64,000 bases of DNA from Algibacter pectinivorans (GTDB taxonomy: Bacteria > Bacteroidota > Bacteroidia > Flavobacteriales > Flavobacteriaceae), in the NCBI RefSeq assembly GCF_900112595.1, contig NZ_FOMI01000010.1, forward strand, positions 101,784 through 165,783, in the 5' to 3' direction. Below, in pieces: positions 54,931 to 63,718 of the stretch (positions within the stretch are counted from its first letter, which is position 1; every line of letters begins with the position of its first letter). The notes beneath the pieces were generated by a model. The model was given only the letters and a program-made list of their open reading frames with translations, was not told the DNA's origin and ran no database searches. Both the position numbers and the translations under genes were made by a program.

Positions 54931-55749
54931 TTAATTTAAAGGATAGTTAAGTACCAATTGAACACCACTATTTGGCTGCGAGTTCAATTCGAAATCTGCA
55001 TGAATTAATGCCGCTCTACTTTTCATATTAATTAAACCAGAACCTTGCTCAATATCTTTAATATCAAAACCTTTACCATCGTCGGTTGCAGTAATAATAA
55101 TGCGTTCTGGTTTATAATTTAAGGTTATCCCTATATTTTTTGCTCCAGAATATTTTACCGAATTCGACAAAAACTCTTGAAGTATTCTAAACACAATAAT
55201 TTCATGTTTTCTGTCTAAAAAAGGAACTTTATCGCCAATAATCTTTAGCTCTGCCGATGTAAACTTCATCTTCTTCATTCTATCCAATTCGTTGGTGATA
55301 GATTTTTCGAAGCCTATATTTAAAATAACATCGTTATTAAGTGTTTTGGATAGCGCTCTAACTTCCTTTAAGCCATTGCTAAGGGCTTCGGTAGTATCTT
55401 TAAACTTATCTTTAACATCATCAGCCACTTGCATTTTTAAAATACTCAATTGCATACTTGCAAATGATAATAATTGGCCCACATTATCATGTAATTCCCA
55501 ACCAATATTTTTTAAAGTTTGCTCTTGTGCTTCGGTTTGAGCCTGAATTATTTCGGCCTCAAAAGCCTGTTGTTGCTTAATTTTATCTTGAAGCAATTTA
55601 TTTTTTCGCTTCTGAAATACTACAAAAAACACAATTACTAATGATGTAATAATAATTAATACCATTATCATATACACTAGTAAATAGCGTTCTGAGGCTG
55701 TAGATACTGACGATTGCATAAAAAATAAAAGCTGAAACAAATTAAGCAT
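54931..55749 (-). CDS. Sensor histidine kinase, HisKA_3 type
   Basis: A 272-residue kinase with one membrane helix near the N-terminus (about 25-48), then a coiled coil, the phosphoacceptor ELHDNVGQ, the N box EFLSNSVKYSG and the G box DDGKGFD. It has no periplasmic sensor of its own. Its start overlaps the upstream membrane-protein gene by 8 bp, suggesting that the two paralogous membrane proteins sense for it. No response regulator lies in the window near it. Kinases of this type usually pair with NarL/LuxR regulators. Confidence 0.92.
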   Translation of the reverse strand: MLNLFQLLFFMQSSVSTASERYLLVYMIMVLIIITSLVIVFFVVFQKRKNKLLQDKIKQQQAFEAEIIQAQTEAQEQTLKNIGWELHDNVGQLLSFASMQLSILKMQVADDVKDKFKDTTEALSNGLKEVRALSKTLNNDVILNIGFEKSITNELDRMKKMKFTSAELKIIGDKVPFLDRKHEIIVFRILQEFLSNSVKYSGAKNIGITLNYKPERIIITATDDGKGFDIKDIEQGSGLINMKSRAALIHADFELNSQPNSGVQLVLNYPLN

Positions 55750-56443
55750 TATTTGGTTTTGAAATTATTAAACCTAGTATAAAACAAGAATACATAAATA
55801 TATTGGCAAATAAAAAAATGAGTCTTTTTAAATTAACAAAATCCCGATCGTATTCTGTATTATAAATATCAAAAAATATGACGGGCGTTATTATTAACCA
55901 CCATAAAAATAAACCAACACTCGCGTAAAAGCTAAACATTTTAAACATATTTAAAATGGCATTACTATTTGTTAATTCAATAAAATATGTAGTAATACAA
56001 ACAACTGTGGTTATAAGACCAGCTATTTGATAAAACGTAGATCGGGAGTTTAAAAACACATCATAATAAAATACGAAATGAGATAGCATAACTGCTATAA
56101 ACAAAACACCTACAACCCGTATTACAAGCTTAAGTTTTTTTCGATTTATAATAGCATGAAAATAGAAAACTACACATACAATACTTCCAAAAAGCCATAA
56201 CACATTATACCAATTATTAACACGAACACCCGCTTTTCTTAATAGTTGAATGGGTAAAAAAAATGGAGCGTAAACTAACATGGCTCCAATAACTTCAACA
56301 AAAAAAATGTAAACCAAAAAATAAATAAAATATCGTGTGGACGTATTTCGATACTTTTTAAAACATAGCAAACCTACAAATGCTGCAAGAAACTCCAACG
56401 CGTAAGAAATAAAATTAAAATTACGCGTTAAAAAATCAATCAT
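55742..56443 (-). CDS. Multi-pass membrane protein, paralogue 2
   Basis: A 233-residue protein with about seven membrane helices and no catalytic motif. It is related to the next upstream protein along its length (for example ALEFLAAFVGLLCFKKYR against SIEVLAAVTGLLLYKKYK, and WWLIITPVIFFDIYNTE against WWLIITPLVFYDIYNSN). It overlaps the kinase gene by 8 bp and the first paralogue by 1 bp. Probably the sensory or structural partner of the kinase; inference from coupling. Confidence 0.75.
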   Translation of the reverse strand: MIDFLTRNFNFISYALEFLAAFVGLLCFKKYRNTSTRYFIYFLVYIFFVEVIGAMLVYAPFFLPIQLLRKAGVRVNNWYNVLWLFGSIVCVVFYFHAIINRKKLKLVIRVVGVLFIAVMLSHFVFYYDVFLNSRSTFYQIAGLITTVVCITTYFIELTNSNAILNMFKMFSFYASVGLFLWWLIITPVIFFDIYNTEYDRDFVNLKRLIFLFANIFMYSCFILGLIISKPNNA

Positions 56444-57162
56444 TAAGTAAGTTCATTTTTTGTTAATTCTGGTTTGCACCAAATTAATGCGAAAGTAAAT
56501 GTGGAATACATAACTATATTAGCAAACAAATAGATTTGCCATTTTAAGAAAATAAAATCCCAATCACTATTCGAGTTATAAATATCATAAAACACCAAAG
56601 GTGTAATAATAAGCCACCAAACAAAAATAGCTGCACTGATATAAAAATTTAATGATTTATAAAAAGTTAATATTTTTTCACTTTGCAATACTTCAATAAA
56701 ATAAAAACCTATACATAAAAAAATTATTATCGCACCAAAAACATCAATTACAGGAAAAAAACGTACGAAATAATCTTCCCAATGTGCAACTATATAAATT
56801 ACAGAAAAGAACAAAAAACTATAACCAAAAAGCTTTAAAATAGTTTTAAAAACTTTACTAATTAAAATTTTATGGTAATAAAATGAAAAAAATAGAATAG
56901 CCCCAAGTTTCCAAAATAATGTTGACCACCAAAAATTTCGTTTAAATACGGTACCCGCTAGGAAACTAAACAGCCCATCATCATTAATATAATTAACATA
57001 ACTAGCTATAAAATCACAAATAGATAAATAGATTAAAAACCATATAAAATATTTGGCAACTGTAAATTTATACTTTTTATAAAGTAATAAACCTGTTACA
57101 GCTGCCAAAACTTCAATACTAGATGTAATTAGAGATTTATATTCTAATAAAAAATCGTTCAC
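56443..57162 (-). CDS. Multi-pass membrane protein, paralogue 1
   Basis: A 239-residue protein with about seven membrane helices, homologous to the neighbour at 55742-56443 and probably its tandem duplicate. It starts at GTG (57162), 5 bp after the stop of the 172-residue gene. The family is not recognised. Conserved charged residues sit in loops and helix ends, with WWLIITPLVFYDIYNSNSDWDF near the C-terminus as the best signature. Confidence 0.75.
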   Translation of the reverse strand: MNDFLLEYKSLITSSIEVLAAVTGLLLYKKYKFTVAKYFIWFLIYLSICDFIASYVNYINDDGLFSFLAGTVFKRNFWWSTLFWKLGAILFFSFYYHKILISKVFKTILKLFGYSFLFFSVIYIVAHWEDYFVRFFPVIDVFGAIIIFLCIGFYFIEVLQSEKILTFYKSLNFYISAAIFVWWLIITPLVFYDIYNSNSDWDFIFLKWQIYLFANIVMYSTFTFALIWCKPELTKNELT

Positions 57163-57167
57163 AGTTT

Positions 57168-57686
57168 TTATTTAGGATAAGGACCATCACCACCATTACC
57201 ATTATTTAAAGGCGGCGCAGGTATATCTGGATCGGTAGGTGGAAAAAACATGTTAACACTGCTAGCTTTTGATGTAGATTTTGGCCCTGTAGGTACAATA
57301 AACATCGTGTTTCTATTCTTTTTTGGTCCTTTTTTTCTATCACCATAGTTTCCTAGGTAGATTCGAACACCGGTCATTTTATATCCTAATGTATCCGATT
57401 TTGCTTTAGCATATGCTAAATACTGGTTTACTTCCTTTAAAGACCACCATACCGAACGCATTTTCTTTCTTGGGCCTTCCAATTCAATAGTAGAATCTAT
57501 TTCTGTTTCGTTATTTTTTTCCCAATTAGCACTAAATACTTTAGCTTCTGCTACCGAGATGGTATCTTTTGGTATCACATATTCCGACCCCTTTGTAGGC
57601 TTATCGCCTAAGGGTCGTGGGCAAAAATAATAAGTTAAAATTGCTCCAATAATAAATCCGAAAATGACTGATCCTAATTTTTTCAT
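57168..57686 (-). CDS. Membrane-anchored protein of unknown function
   Basis: A 172-residue protein with an N-terminal hydrophobic anchor (about 5-22), then a soluble periplasmic domain with YLAYAKAKSDTLGYKMTGVRIYLGNYG and a Pro/Gly-rich tail (DIPAPPLNNGNGGDG). No family is recognised. It is the first gene of the kinase operon, so it may be the extracytoplasmic partner of the sensory complex. Confidence 0.7.
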   Translation of the reverse strand: MKKLGSVIFGFIIGAILTYYFCPRPLGDKPTKGSEYVIPKDTISVAEAKVFSANWEKNNETEIDSTIELEGPRKKMRSVWWSLKEVNQYLAYAKAKSDTLGYKMTGVRIYLGNYGDRKKGPKKNRNTMFIVPTGPKSTSKASSVNMFFPPTDPDIPAPPLNNGNGGDGPYPK

Positions 57687-57779
57687 ATTTGTTAGTTAAG
57701 GTTAATAATAGCCCTATAAAAGTAATAAAAAGATTTAACTAAAGGCTGTTATTCGTTTTTCTATTTAATTGTACTACAA

Positions 57780-58406
57780 TTAGCTTGGAAAACCCAGCAT
57801 ACTGCCCATACCAACAGTAAACAACCAACAACCATAAATAGCATGTTCAATAGAGACTAAAAGTGTAGATTGTGTTTTTTTAAAGGTAAAGGCAAATAAT
57901 AAACCACCAATAAAGGTAATAACTAGCACTAATACACTTCCAAAAAACAAGTGAGCTAAGGCAAATAAAATGGCATTTACCAATAAGAAAAGAGATTTGT
58001 TTTTAAACAAGCTTTGATACCGCTTAAAAAAGAATGCTCTATATAATAGCTCTTGCGGGTATACCGAAAAGACGCTATAAATAAAAAGCAGAATGAGCCA
58101 TTTTAAGGGTTTATTTAATAAAACAGTAAATAAAGACTCACTATCCGTAATCCAAACAAATAGGGTGGTTAAAGAAGCAATTACCCCAAGTTTAATAACC
58201 GTTATTTTCCAAAAGGGTTTCCATTTTATGGTTTTAGATACTTTAAATTTTAACTGCTCTACCCTAAGTAATACATAAATAACATACAAAAAGCCTAATA
58301 GTCCAAAACTTAATTTTAACCAAGGAGAATAAGGCACCACAAAGCTTATTGGAATTATTAAAAAAATAATTACAAACTCAATAATTTTATAGTTAATAGA
58401 TTTCAT
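57780..58406 (-). CDS. CPBP-family intramembrane protease-like protein
   Basis: A 208-residue protein with about six membrane helices. CPBP (CAAX-like) motif 1 is normally EExxxR; here it reads PQELLYR, with Gln in place of the first Glu. The later motifs FALAHLFFG and SIEHAIYG with their histidines are present. Catalysis may therefore be weakened, though the second Glu and Arg remain. It lies directly downstream of the Lrp gene with no gap, so it may be cotranscribed. Confidence 0.82.
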   Translation of the reverse strand: MKSINYKIIEFVIIFLIIPISFVVPYSPWLKLSFGLLGFLYVIYVLLRVEQLKFKVSKTIKWKPFWKITVIKLGVIASLTTLFVWITDSESLFTVLLNKPLKWLILLFIYSVFSVYPQELLYRAFFFKRYQSLFKNKSLFLLVNAILFALAHLFFGSVLVLVITFIGGLLFAFTFKKTQSTLLVSIEHAIYGCWLFTVGMGSMLGFPS

Positions 58407-58865
58407 TTAAAAACTAATGGCATTAGTGTATTTAACTTCCGAGATTACAAACATACTATGTGTACTCCCAATATGGTTAATATTAGTAAGTTTATTTACC
58501 ATAAACTCCCTATACTCGGCCATATCTTTTACGATAATTTTAAGTAAATAATCATAATCACCACTTAAATGATAGCATTCTAACACCTCGTTAATGGAGG
58601 TTACCTCTTTCTCAAAACGCTTTACAAATTCTTGGGTATGTTGCAATAGCTTCACATGACAAAATACCACAAAATCTCTTTCTACCTTTTTTTTATTTAC
58701 AATAGCTATGTAACCATTAATATAGCCTTCTTTCTCTAGTTTTTTTATCCGTTCGTATACGGCAGTAACAGAAAGCCCTAATTTATTGGAAAGCTCCTTG
58801 TTAGTCTGCTTACTATCCTGTTGGATAAATTCTAATAATTTTTTATCGGTAGCATCAAAAATCAT
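58407..58865 (-). CDS. Lrp/AsnC-family transcriptional regulator
   Basis: A 152-residue regulator with an N-terminal winged-helix DNA-binding domain (LLEFIQQDSKQTNKELSNKL, then SVTAVYERIKKLE) and a C-terminal RAM domain (VLECYHLSGDYDYLLKI). It is divergent from the methionine gamma-lyase-like gene, the usual arrangement for amino-acid-responsive control of such a gene. The CPBP gene follows immediately. Confidence 0.92.
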   Translation of the reverse strand: MIFDATDKKLLEFIQQDSKQTNKELSNKLGLSVTAVYERIKKLEKEGYINGYIAIVNKKKVERDFVVFCHVKLLQHTQEFVKRFEKEVTSINEVLECYHLSGDYDYLLKIIVKDMAEYREFMVNKLTNINHIGSTHSMFVISEVKYTNAISF

Positions 58866-58948
58866 AATTGAAAATATTTCGTTAAAACGCTTGTTATCAC
58901 GTTTAAAAAAGTTTTAAAACTTGCAAAAGTAATATATTATAGTTTTAT

Positions 58949-59039
58949 ATTCTAAATACACACCATTCCATTGTATTTTATTCTAAATATAACGATTTTT
59001 AATTTAATTAATTTTAAACTTCTATACGTATAAACGTAT
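58949..59039. promoter_or_regulatory. Candidate Lrp operator region
   Basis: ATTCTAAATA occurs at 58949-58958 and 58980-58989, 31 bp apart (about three helical turns). ATACGT-ATAA-ACGTAT (59024-59039) forms a further inverted repeat next to the gene at 59056. Confidence 0.4.
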
Positions 59040-59055
59040 TAAAAAACTATAAACT

Positions 59056-60255
59056 ATGGCATTTAAACCCGCAAATAACATTCAAGACTTACAATATTTT
59101 GGCGAATTTGGAGGCGTTAATCCTTCCATTTCCGATTCCTCTACTTATACCTTTCTTTCGGCAAAAACTATGTTTGATACTTTTGAGGGCAATGCCGATG
59201 GTTGCTACCTCTATTCGCGTCATTCAACACCTTCAAATTTATATTTAGGCGAAGCATTAGCGGCTATGGAAGGTACAGAAACCGCCAATGTTTCTGCCTC
59301 TGGCATGGGCGCCATTACGCCTACTATCCTGCAATTATGTGGTGCAGGAGATCATATCATTTCAAGCAGAACTATATATGGCGGCACCTATGCGTTTTTT
59401 AAAAATTTTACCCCACGATTTAATATTAAAACAACTTTTGTAGATATTACAAAACTGGATAGCGTAGAAGCCGCAATAACCAAACATACCAAAGTGTTAT
59501 ATTGCGAATCTGTAAGTAACCCGCTTCTTGAAGTTGCCGATATTAAAAGTCTATCTGAAATTGCATTAAGACATGGTTTAAAATTAGTAGTTGATAATAC
59601 ATTTTCACCATTGTCCATATCGCCAGCTACTTTGGGAGCAGATATCGTAATTCATAGCTTAACTAAGTTTATTAATGGCTCTAGCGACACGGTTGGTGGT
59701 GTTGTTTGTGGCACTCAAGAATTTATAAATAACTTACGAAACGTAAACGACGGTGCATCTATGCTACTTGGCTCTACGATGGATAGTTTAAGAGCTGCGT
59801 CTATTTTGAAAAACTTAAGAACGTTACACATTAGAATGCAACAACACAGTAAAAATGGTCTGTTTTTAGCTGAAAAGTTTGAAGCAGATGGTTTAAAAAC
59901 GGTTTACCCAGGATTAAAATCGCATCCTTCTCATGATTTATTTAAACGCATGATGAATGAAGCTTACGGCTTTGGAGGTATGTTAACTATTGATGTTGGC
60001 TCTCTAGAAAAAGCCAATGAATTAATGGAATTAATGCAGCATAGAAATTTAGGATACTTGGCAGTTAGCCTTGGCTTTTACAAAACATTATTTAGTGCTC
60101 CGGGAAGTTCTACATCATCAGAAATTCCTGAAGACGAACAAAAAGAAATGGGCTTAAGCGATGGTTTAATTCGATTTTCTATTGGCTTAGATGCCGATAT
60201 TGAGCGCACCTATAACATGATGCATCAGTGTATGGTAGAATTGAAAATTGTATAA
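59056..60255 (+). CDS. Trans-sulfuration-family PLP enzyme, methionine gamma-lyase-like
   Basis: A pyridoxal-phosphate enzyme of 399 residues. The lysine that binds PLP is K204 in HSLTKFINGSSDTVGG; the phosphate-binding region has SASGMGAITP, and GSTMDSLRAA and FSIGLDAD follow. It belongs to the cystathionine gamma-lyase/synthase and methionine gamma-lyase family. The divergent Lrp regulator and the absence of nearby methionine biosynthesis genes favour methionine breakdown, but reaction type cannot be settled from sequence. Confidence 0.88.
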   Translation: MAFKPANNIQDLQYFGEFGGVNPSISDSSTYTFLSAKTMFDTFEGNADGCYLYSRHSTPSNLYLGEALAAMEGTETANVSASGMGAITPTILQLCGAGDHIISSRTIYGGTYAFFKNFTPRFNIKTTFVDITKLDSVEAAITKHTKVLYCESVSNPLLEVADIKSLSEIALRHGLKLVVDNTFSPLSISPATLGADIVIHSLTKFINGSSDTVGGVVCGTQEFINNLRNVNDGASMLLGSTMDSLRAASILKNLRTLHIRMQQHSKNGLFLAEKFEADGLKTVYPGLKSHPSHDLFKRMMNEAYGFGGMLTIDVGSLEKANELMELMQHRNLGYLAVSLGFYKTLFSAPGSSTSSEIPEDEQKEMGLSDGLIRFSIGLDADIERTYNMMHQCMVELKIV

Positions 60256-60712
60256 CTTATAAAGTGTAAAAAATAAAATTTAGCATTGGCGTAACTAAAA
60301 AATCCACCTACTTAAAAATGGATAACATAAAGAGATAAACAAAATCTTCAGTAAGCTTCAACTATTTATAACCCCAAGCATGTTTTAAAACCTTGAAATT
60401 TAATTTTTTAATTAGGAAAAAATAACTCATCTGGAAGCAATACGGCTGTAACGCAAGACTTAGTGCGGGAAATAATATTTTCCTTTTCTGATAACGACTT
60501 CTTTTTAAGAAGTTTTATCGAACTAGCCTTCGCACTATATTTAATATATATTAAAAAATATATAGCAGCTAAAAAAAACACGATTATTGCAGTTAAAGTC
60601 ATTACCTAATTATTTAGTTATTATACAGTTAGGACACCAATATTTCAAATAAGTCACATAATTTTGAAAGAATTTAAGAAAATCGTAACATTACAACACC
60701 AAAATATTTTAC
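60256..60712. other. Spacer holding a possible small membrane gene
   Basis: Contains the short frame at 60408-60602 (annotated separately) and AT-rich promoter sequence for the antiporter near 60640-60700. No RNA gene or repeat seen. Confidence 0.4.
60408..60602 (-). CDS. Possible small membrane protein
   Basis: A 64-residue frame starting with ATG and a strong hydrophobic helix (AIIVFFLAAIYFLIYI), then a charged tail. It lies in a gene-free space and is divergent from NhaC. The composition fits a real small membrane protein, but no family is recognised, and an AT-rich chance frame is possible. Confidence 0.35.
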   Translation of the reverse strand: MTLTAIIVFFLAAIYFLIYIKYSAKASSIKLLKKKSLSEKENIISRTKSCVTAVLLPDELFFPN

Positions 60713-62182
60713 ATGCAAGACCAAGAAAACATTTCTGAAATTAAGGCAGACCACGAAACTATTATAGAAAATAAAGAACTTAATTTCATAGAAGCCCTTA
60801 TTCCTGTTGTTCTTCTTATGGCCCTCTTGTTTTATAATATCTTTTTTGCCGATGGCGCTCTTTTAGGCGATTACTCAAATCAATTTATCTTATTAATTGG
60901 TGGTGGTATAGCTGCCATTGTAGGTCTTTTTAATAAAGTCTCTTTAAAACGCATGTATACCGAAATTTGGGAAAACATAAAAAGTGTTTTTATCCCAATC
61001 ATGATTTTATTTTTAGTAGGTGCATTAGCAGGTACATGGCTAGTTAGCGGTGTAATTCCTGCCATGGTTTACTACGGTTTACAAGTGTTAAGTCCAGAAA
61101 TATTTTTACCAGCTTCTGTAATTATAGCAGCCATAATATCTATTGCAACAGGCAGTTCTTGGACTACCTCTGCCACCGTAGGAATTGCACTTGTTGGTAT
61201 TGGCACAGCTTTGGGCATAAACCCAGGTATGATTGCTGGTGCCGTAATTTCGGGCGCTTATTTTGGAGATAAAATGTCGCCATTAAGCGATACCACAAAC
61301 CTTGCTCCTGCTATGGCCGGAACCGATTTGTTTACCCATATTAAATACATGACCATTACAACGGTACCAACCATAATTATCACGCTTATTGTTTTTGCCA
61401 TTATAAGCGCTTCAATAACAACTACTGGTAGTGCCGATATTAGTAATTTACTAAGTACTATAGACACTACATTTACAATTACACCGTGGTTGTTTTTGGT
61501 TCCAGTAACGGTTGTTGCTTTAATTCTATTAAAAACAAAACCATTAATAGCCTTATGTTCTGGTGTTATTTTAGCAGCTATATTTGCCTTTATTTTTCAG
61601 GGTAATATTTTAGATGGTGTAGCAGATTCTAAATTTTCAGCTATAATCACCTCTATTCTTACAGATACCCAAATTACTACCGATAACGAGAAACTTAACG
61701 ATCTTTTTTCTGCCGGAGGCATGCAAGGTATGTTATGGACCATTTACTTAATTCTTTGTGCCATGGTTTTTGGTGGTATTATGGATGGCATTGGTGCCCT
61801 ATCTAGAATTACAAGTGCCCTACTCTCTGTGGCTACTTCCATTTTTGGACTATTTGCAAGCACCGTGATAAGCTGCTTGGGTTTAAACGCCATTGCTTCC
61901 GATCAATATTTGGCCATAGTAATACCAGGAAAAATGTTTAAAAAAGCCTACGAAGACCGCGGATTAGCACCAGAAAATTTAAGTAGAACCTTAGAAGATT
62001 CTGGTACAGTAACCTCGGTTTTAATACCATGGAACACCTGTGGCGCTTACCAATCTGGAGTTTTAGGTGTTGGTATTGGCGAATATTTCTTGTATGCTAT
62101 TTTTAATTGGCTAAGTCCGTTTACAACACTACTTTTTGCTGCTTTAAACTTAAAAATCAGACAGTTAAAAACAACTAAATAA
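60713..62182 (+). CDS. nhaC: Na+/H+ antiporter NhaC
   Basis: A 489-residue sodium/proton antiporter with about 11-12 membrane helices. IATGSSWTTSATVGIAL and GAYFGDKMSPLSDTTNLAPA are NhaC signatures, and WNTCGAYQSGVLGVG and DSGTVTSVLIPW follow. Sodium export fits a marine flavobacterium. Monocistronic. Confidence 0.95.
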   Translation: MQDQENISEIKADHETIIENKELNFIEALIPVVLLMALLFYNIFFADGALLGDYSNQFILLIGGGIAAIVGLFNKVSLKRMYTEIWENIKSVFIPIMILFLVGALAGTWLVSGVIPAMVYYGLQVLSPEIFLPASVIIAAIISIATGSSWTTSATVGIALVGIGTALGINPGMIAGAVISGAYFGDKMSPLSDTTNLAPAMAGTDLFTHIKYMTITTVPTIIITLIVFAIISASITTTGSADISNLLSTIDTTFTITPWLFLVPVTVVALILLKTKPLIALCSGVILAAIFAFIFQGNILDGVADSKFSAIITSILTDTQITTDNEKLNDLFSAGGMQGMLWTIYLILCAMVFGGIMDGIGALSRITSALLSVATSIFGLFASTVISCLGLNAIASDQYLAIVIPGKMFKKAYEDRGLAPENLSRTLEDSGTVTSVLIPWNTCGAYQSGVLGVGIGEYFLYAIFNWLSPFTTLLFAALNLKIRQLKTTK

Positions 62183-62277
62183 ACCTAAGTTATACAAGAA
62201 TAATTTCAGTATAAATTATATCTATTCCTTAATAAAAATTTAAAATTTTATTAATTCTGATAACGCGTTTTCAGGTG

Positions 62278-62285
62278 TATATTTG
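62278..62285 (+). promoter_or_regulatory. -7 box of the peroxiredoxin promoter
   Basis: TATATTTG, an exact TAnnTTTG match, 42 bp before the ATG at 62327. No clear TTG at -33. Confidence 0.5.
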
Positions 62286-62326
62286 CACGAGAAAAAAACA
62301 ATCAATAATTATAAAATTTAATAAAA

Positions 62327-62971
62327 ATGGCATTAGTAGGAAAAAAATTTCCAGATTTAAACGTTGACGCAATGAACGAAATGGGCGATACTTTTAAAGT
62401 AAACGTTCTAGAAGAAGCGGTAAATAACAAAAAGAAAGTTGTATTGTTTTGGTACCCAAAGGATTTCACTTTTGTTTGCCCAACAGAATTACATGCTTTT
62501 GAAGCTGCTAAGGCAGAATTCGAAAAAAGAAACACTATTGTAATTGGAGCATCTTGTGATACACCAGAAGTACACTTTGCATGGTTAAGCACAGCTAAAG
62601 ATAATGGTGGAATTGAAGGTGTTACTTACCCTATTCTTGCAGACAGCAACCGTAACTTATCTAGCATCTTAGGTATTTTAGATATTACTAACGAAACTTA
62701 CGACGAAGCTACAGGAACTGTGCAAGTTGAAGGCGATAACGTAACATACAGAGCTACATATATTATTGACGAAGATGGTATTGTACAGCACGAAAGCATT
62801 AACAACATGCCATTAGGTAGAAATGTTGGTGAGTACCTTCGTTTAGTAGATGCTTTAACGCACGTTCAAGAAAAAGGAGAAGTTTGTCCTGCAAACTGGG
62901 AAGAAGGAAAAGATGCTATGAACGCTAATGCAAAAGCAACTGCCGAATATTTAGCTGCACACGCTAACTAA
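62327..62971 (+). CDS. Typical 2-Cys peroxiredoxin
   Basis: Reduces hydrogen peroxide and organic peroxides, 214 residues. The peroxidatic cysteine is C51 in FVCPTELHAFE and the resolving one C187 in GEVCPANW, as in AhpC/Prx1 enzymes. It is followed by a thioredoxin-like and a DUF6952 gene, probably one redox cluster, and the thioredoxin could recycle it. No AhpF is nearby. Confidence 0.94.
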   Translation: MALVGKKFPDLNVDAMNEMGDTFKVNVLEEAVNNKKKVVLFWYPKDFTFVCPTELHAFEAAKAEFEKRNTIVIGASCDTPEVHFAWLSTAKDNGGIEGVTYPILADSNRNLSSILGILDITNETYDEATGTVQVEGDNVTYRATYIIDEDGIVQHESINNMPLGRNVGEYLRLVDALTHVQEKGEVCPANWEEGKDAMNANAKATAEYLAAHAN

Positions 62972-62989
62972 GAAATAAAAACTCCAAAT

Positions 62990-63049
62990 AATAAAATTCC
63001 AATTTTCAAATACGGCAAACGTTAAGCTTTTGGACTTTGGAATTTTATT
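62990..63049. repeat. 13-bp inverted repeat between peroxiredoxin and thioredoxin genes
   Basis: AATAAAATTCCAA (62990-63002) and TTGGAATTTTATT (63037-63049) are perfect complements around 34 bases. It could be an intergenic repeat or an RNA hairpin that balances expression of the two genes. Confidence 0.5.
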
Positions 63050-63067
63050 CCTATACATTTAAACATT

Positions 63068-63376
63068 ATGGTACAAGAATTAAGTCAAGATAATTTAGCC
63101 GAAATCATTGCTGCTAACGATACTGTTGTGGTGCAATACTCTGCAACTTGGTGTGGTAACTGTCGTATTATGAAACCAAAAGTTAAGAAATTAGCTAGCG
63201 AGTTAGAAAACATTACGTTTGTTATCGCTGATGCGGAAAAATTTCCAGAATCAAGAAAATTAGCTACCGTAGATAACTTACCAACTTTTGCAACCTTTAA
63301 AGGTGGTGCTTTTGTAAACCAAACGCAAACCAATAAAGTAGATGTTTTAAAAGAATTAGTTGACGAAGTAGCATAA
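63068..63376 (+). CDS. Thioredoxin-family protein
   Basis: A 102-residue thioredoxin fold with redox motif WCGNC (C29, C32), instead of the canonical WCGPC, and the later cis-Pro segment DNLPTFATFKGG. It lies 96 bp after the peroxiredoxin gene and is probably its reductant. The missing signal peptide places it in the cytoplasm. Confidence 0.93.
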   Translation: MVQELSQDNLAEIIAANDTVVVQYSATWCGNCRIMKPKVKKLASELENITFVIADAEKFPESRKLATVDNLPTFATFKGGAFVNQTQTNKVDVLKELVDEVA

Positions 63377-63447
63377 TAAAACAACTTACGTTTTTGCAAT
63401 ATATACTAACCCTAGTATAAGTGCAGAAATGAAAAAAAAATTAATCA

Positions 63448-63705
63448 ATGAAACTACCAGTAATAAAACACTTAACACAATTTATAGAAGACAATGATGA
63501 AGACTACATAGTTGAAACCATTGAAACTCTAGAAGCCTTAACCGAAGTATCTTCGTTAAAAGATGAGGAATTAGACGTTATTGGAGAACTTATCTCTAAC
63601 ATGTATGGCGCCATTGAAGTTAATAAAATGATTAAAGAAGGCACCTCTAAGAAGGACGCCGTAAACAACTTTATGAAACGTGTTTTAGGTTCTATTGATA
63701 AATAG
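63448..63705 (+). CDS. DUF6952 family protein
   Basis: An 85-residue acidic helical protein opening with MKLPVIKHLTQFIED, found next to peroxiredoxin and thioredoxin in flavobacteria. Function unknown; the conserved position suggests a role in peroxide handling. An IS element end follows 13 bp downstream. Confidence 0.85.
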   Translation: MKLPVIKHLTQFIEDNDEDYIVETIETLEALTEVSSLKDEELDVIGELISNMYGAIEVNKMIKEGTSKKDAVNNFMKRVLGSIDK

Positions 63706-63718
63706 AAAAAGAATAATG

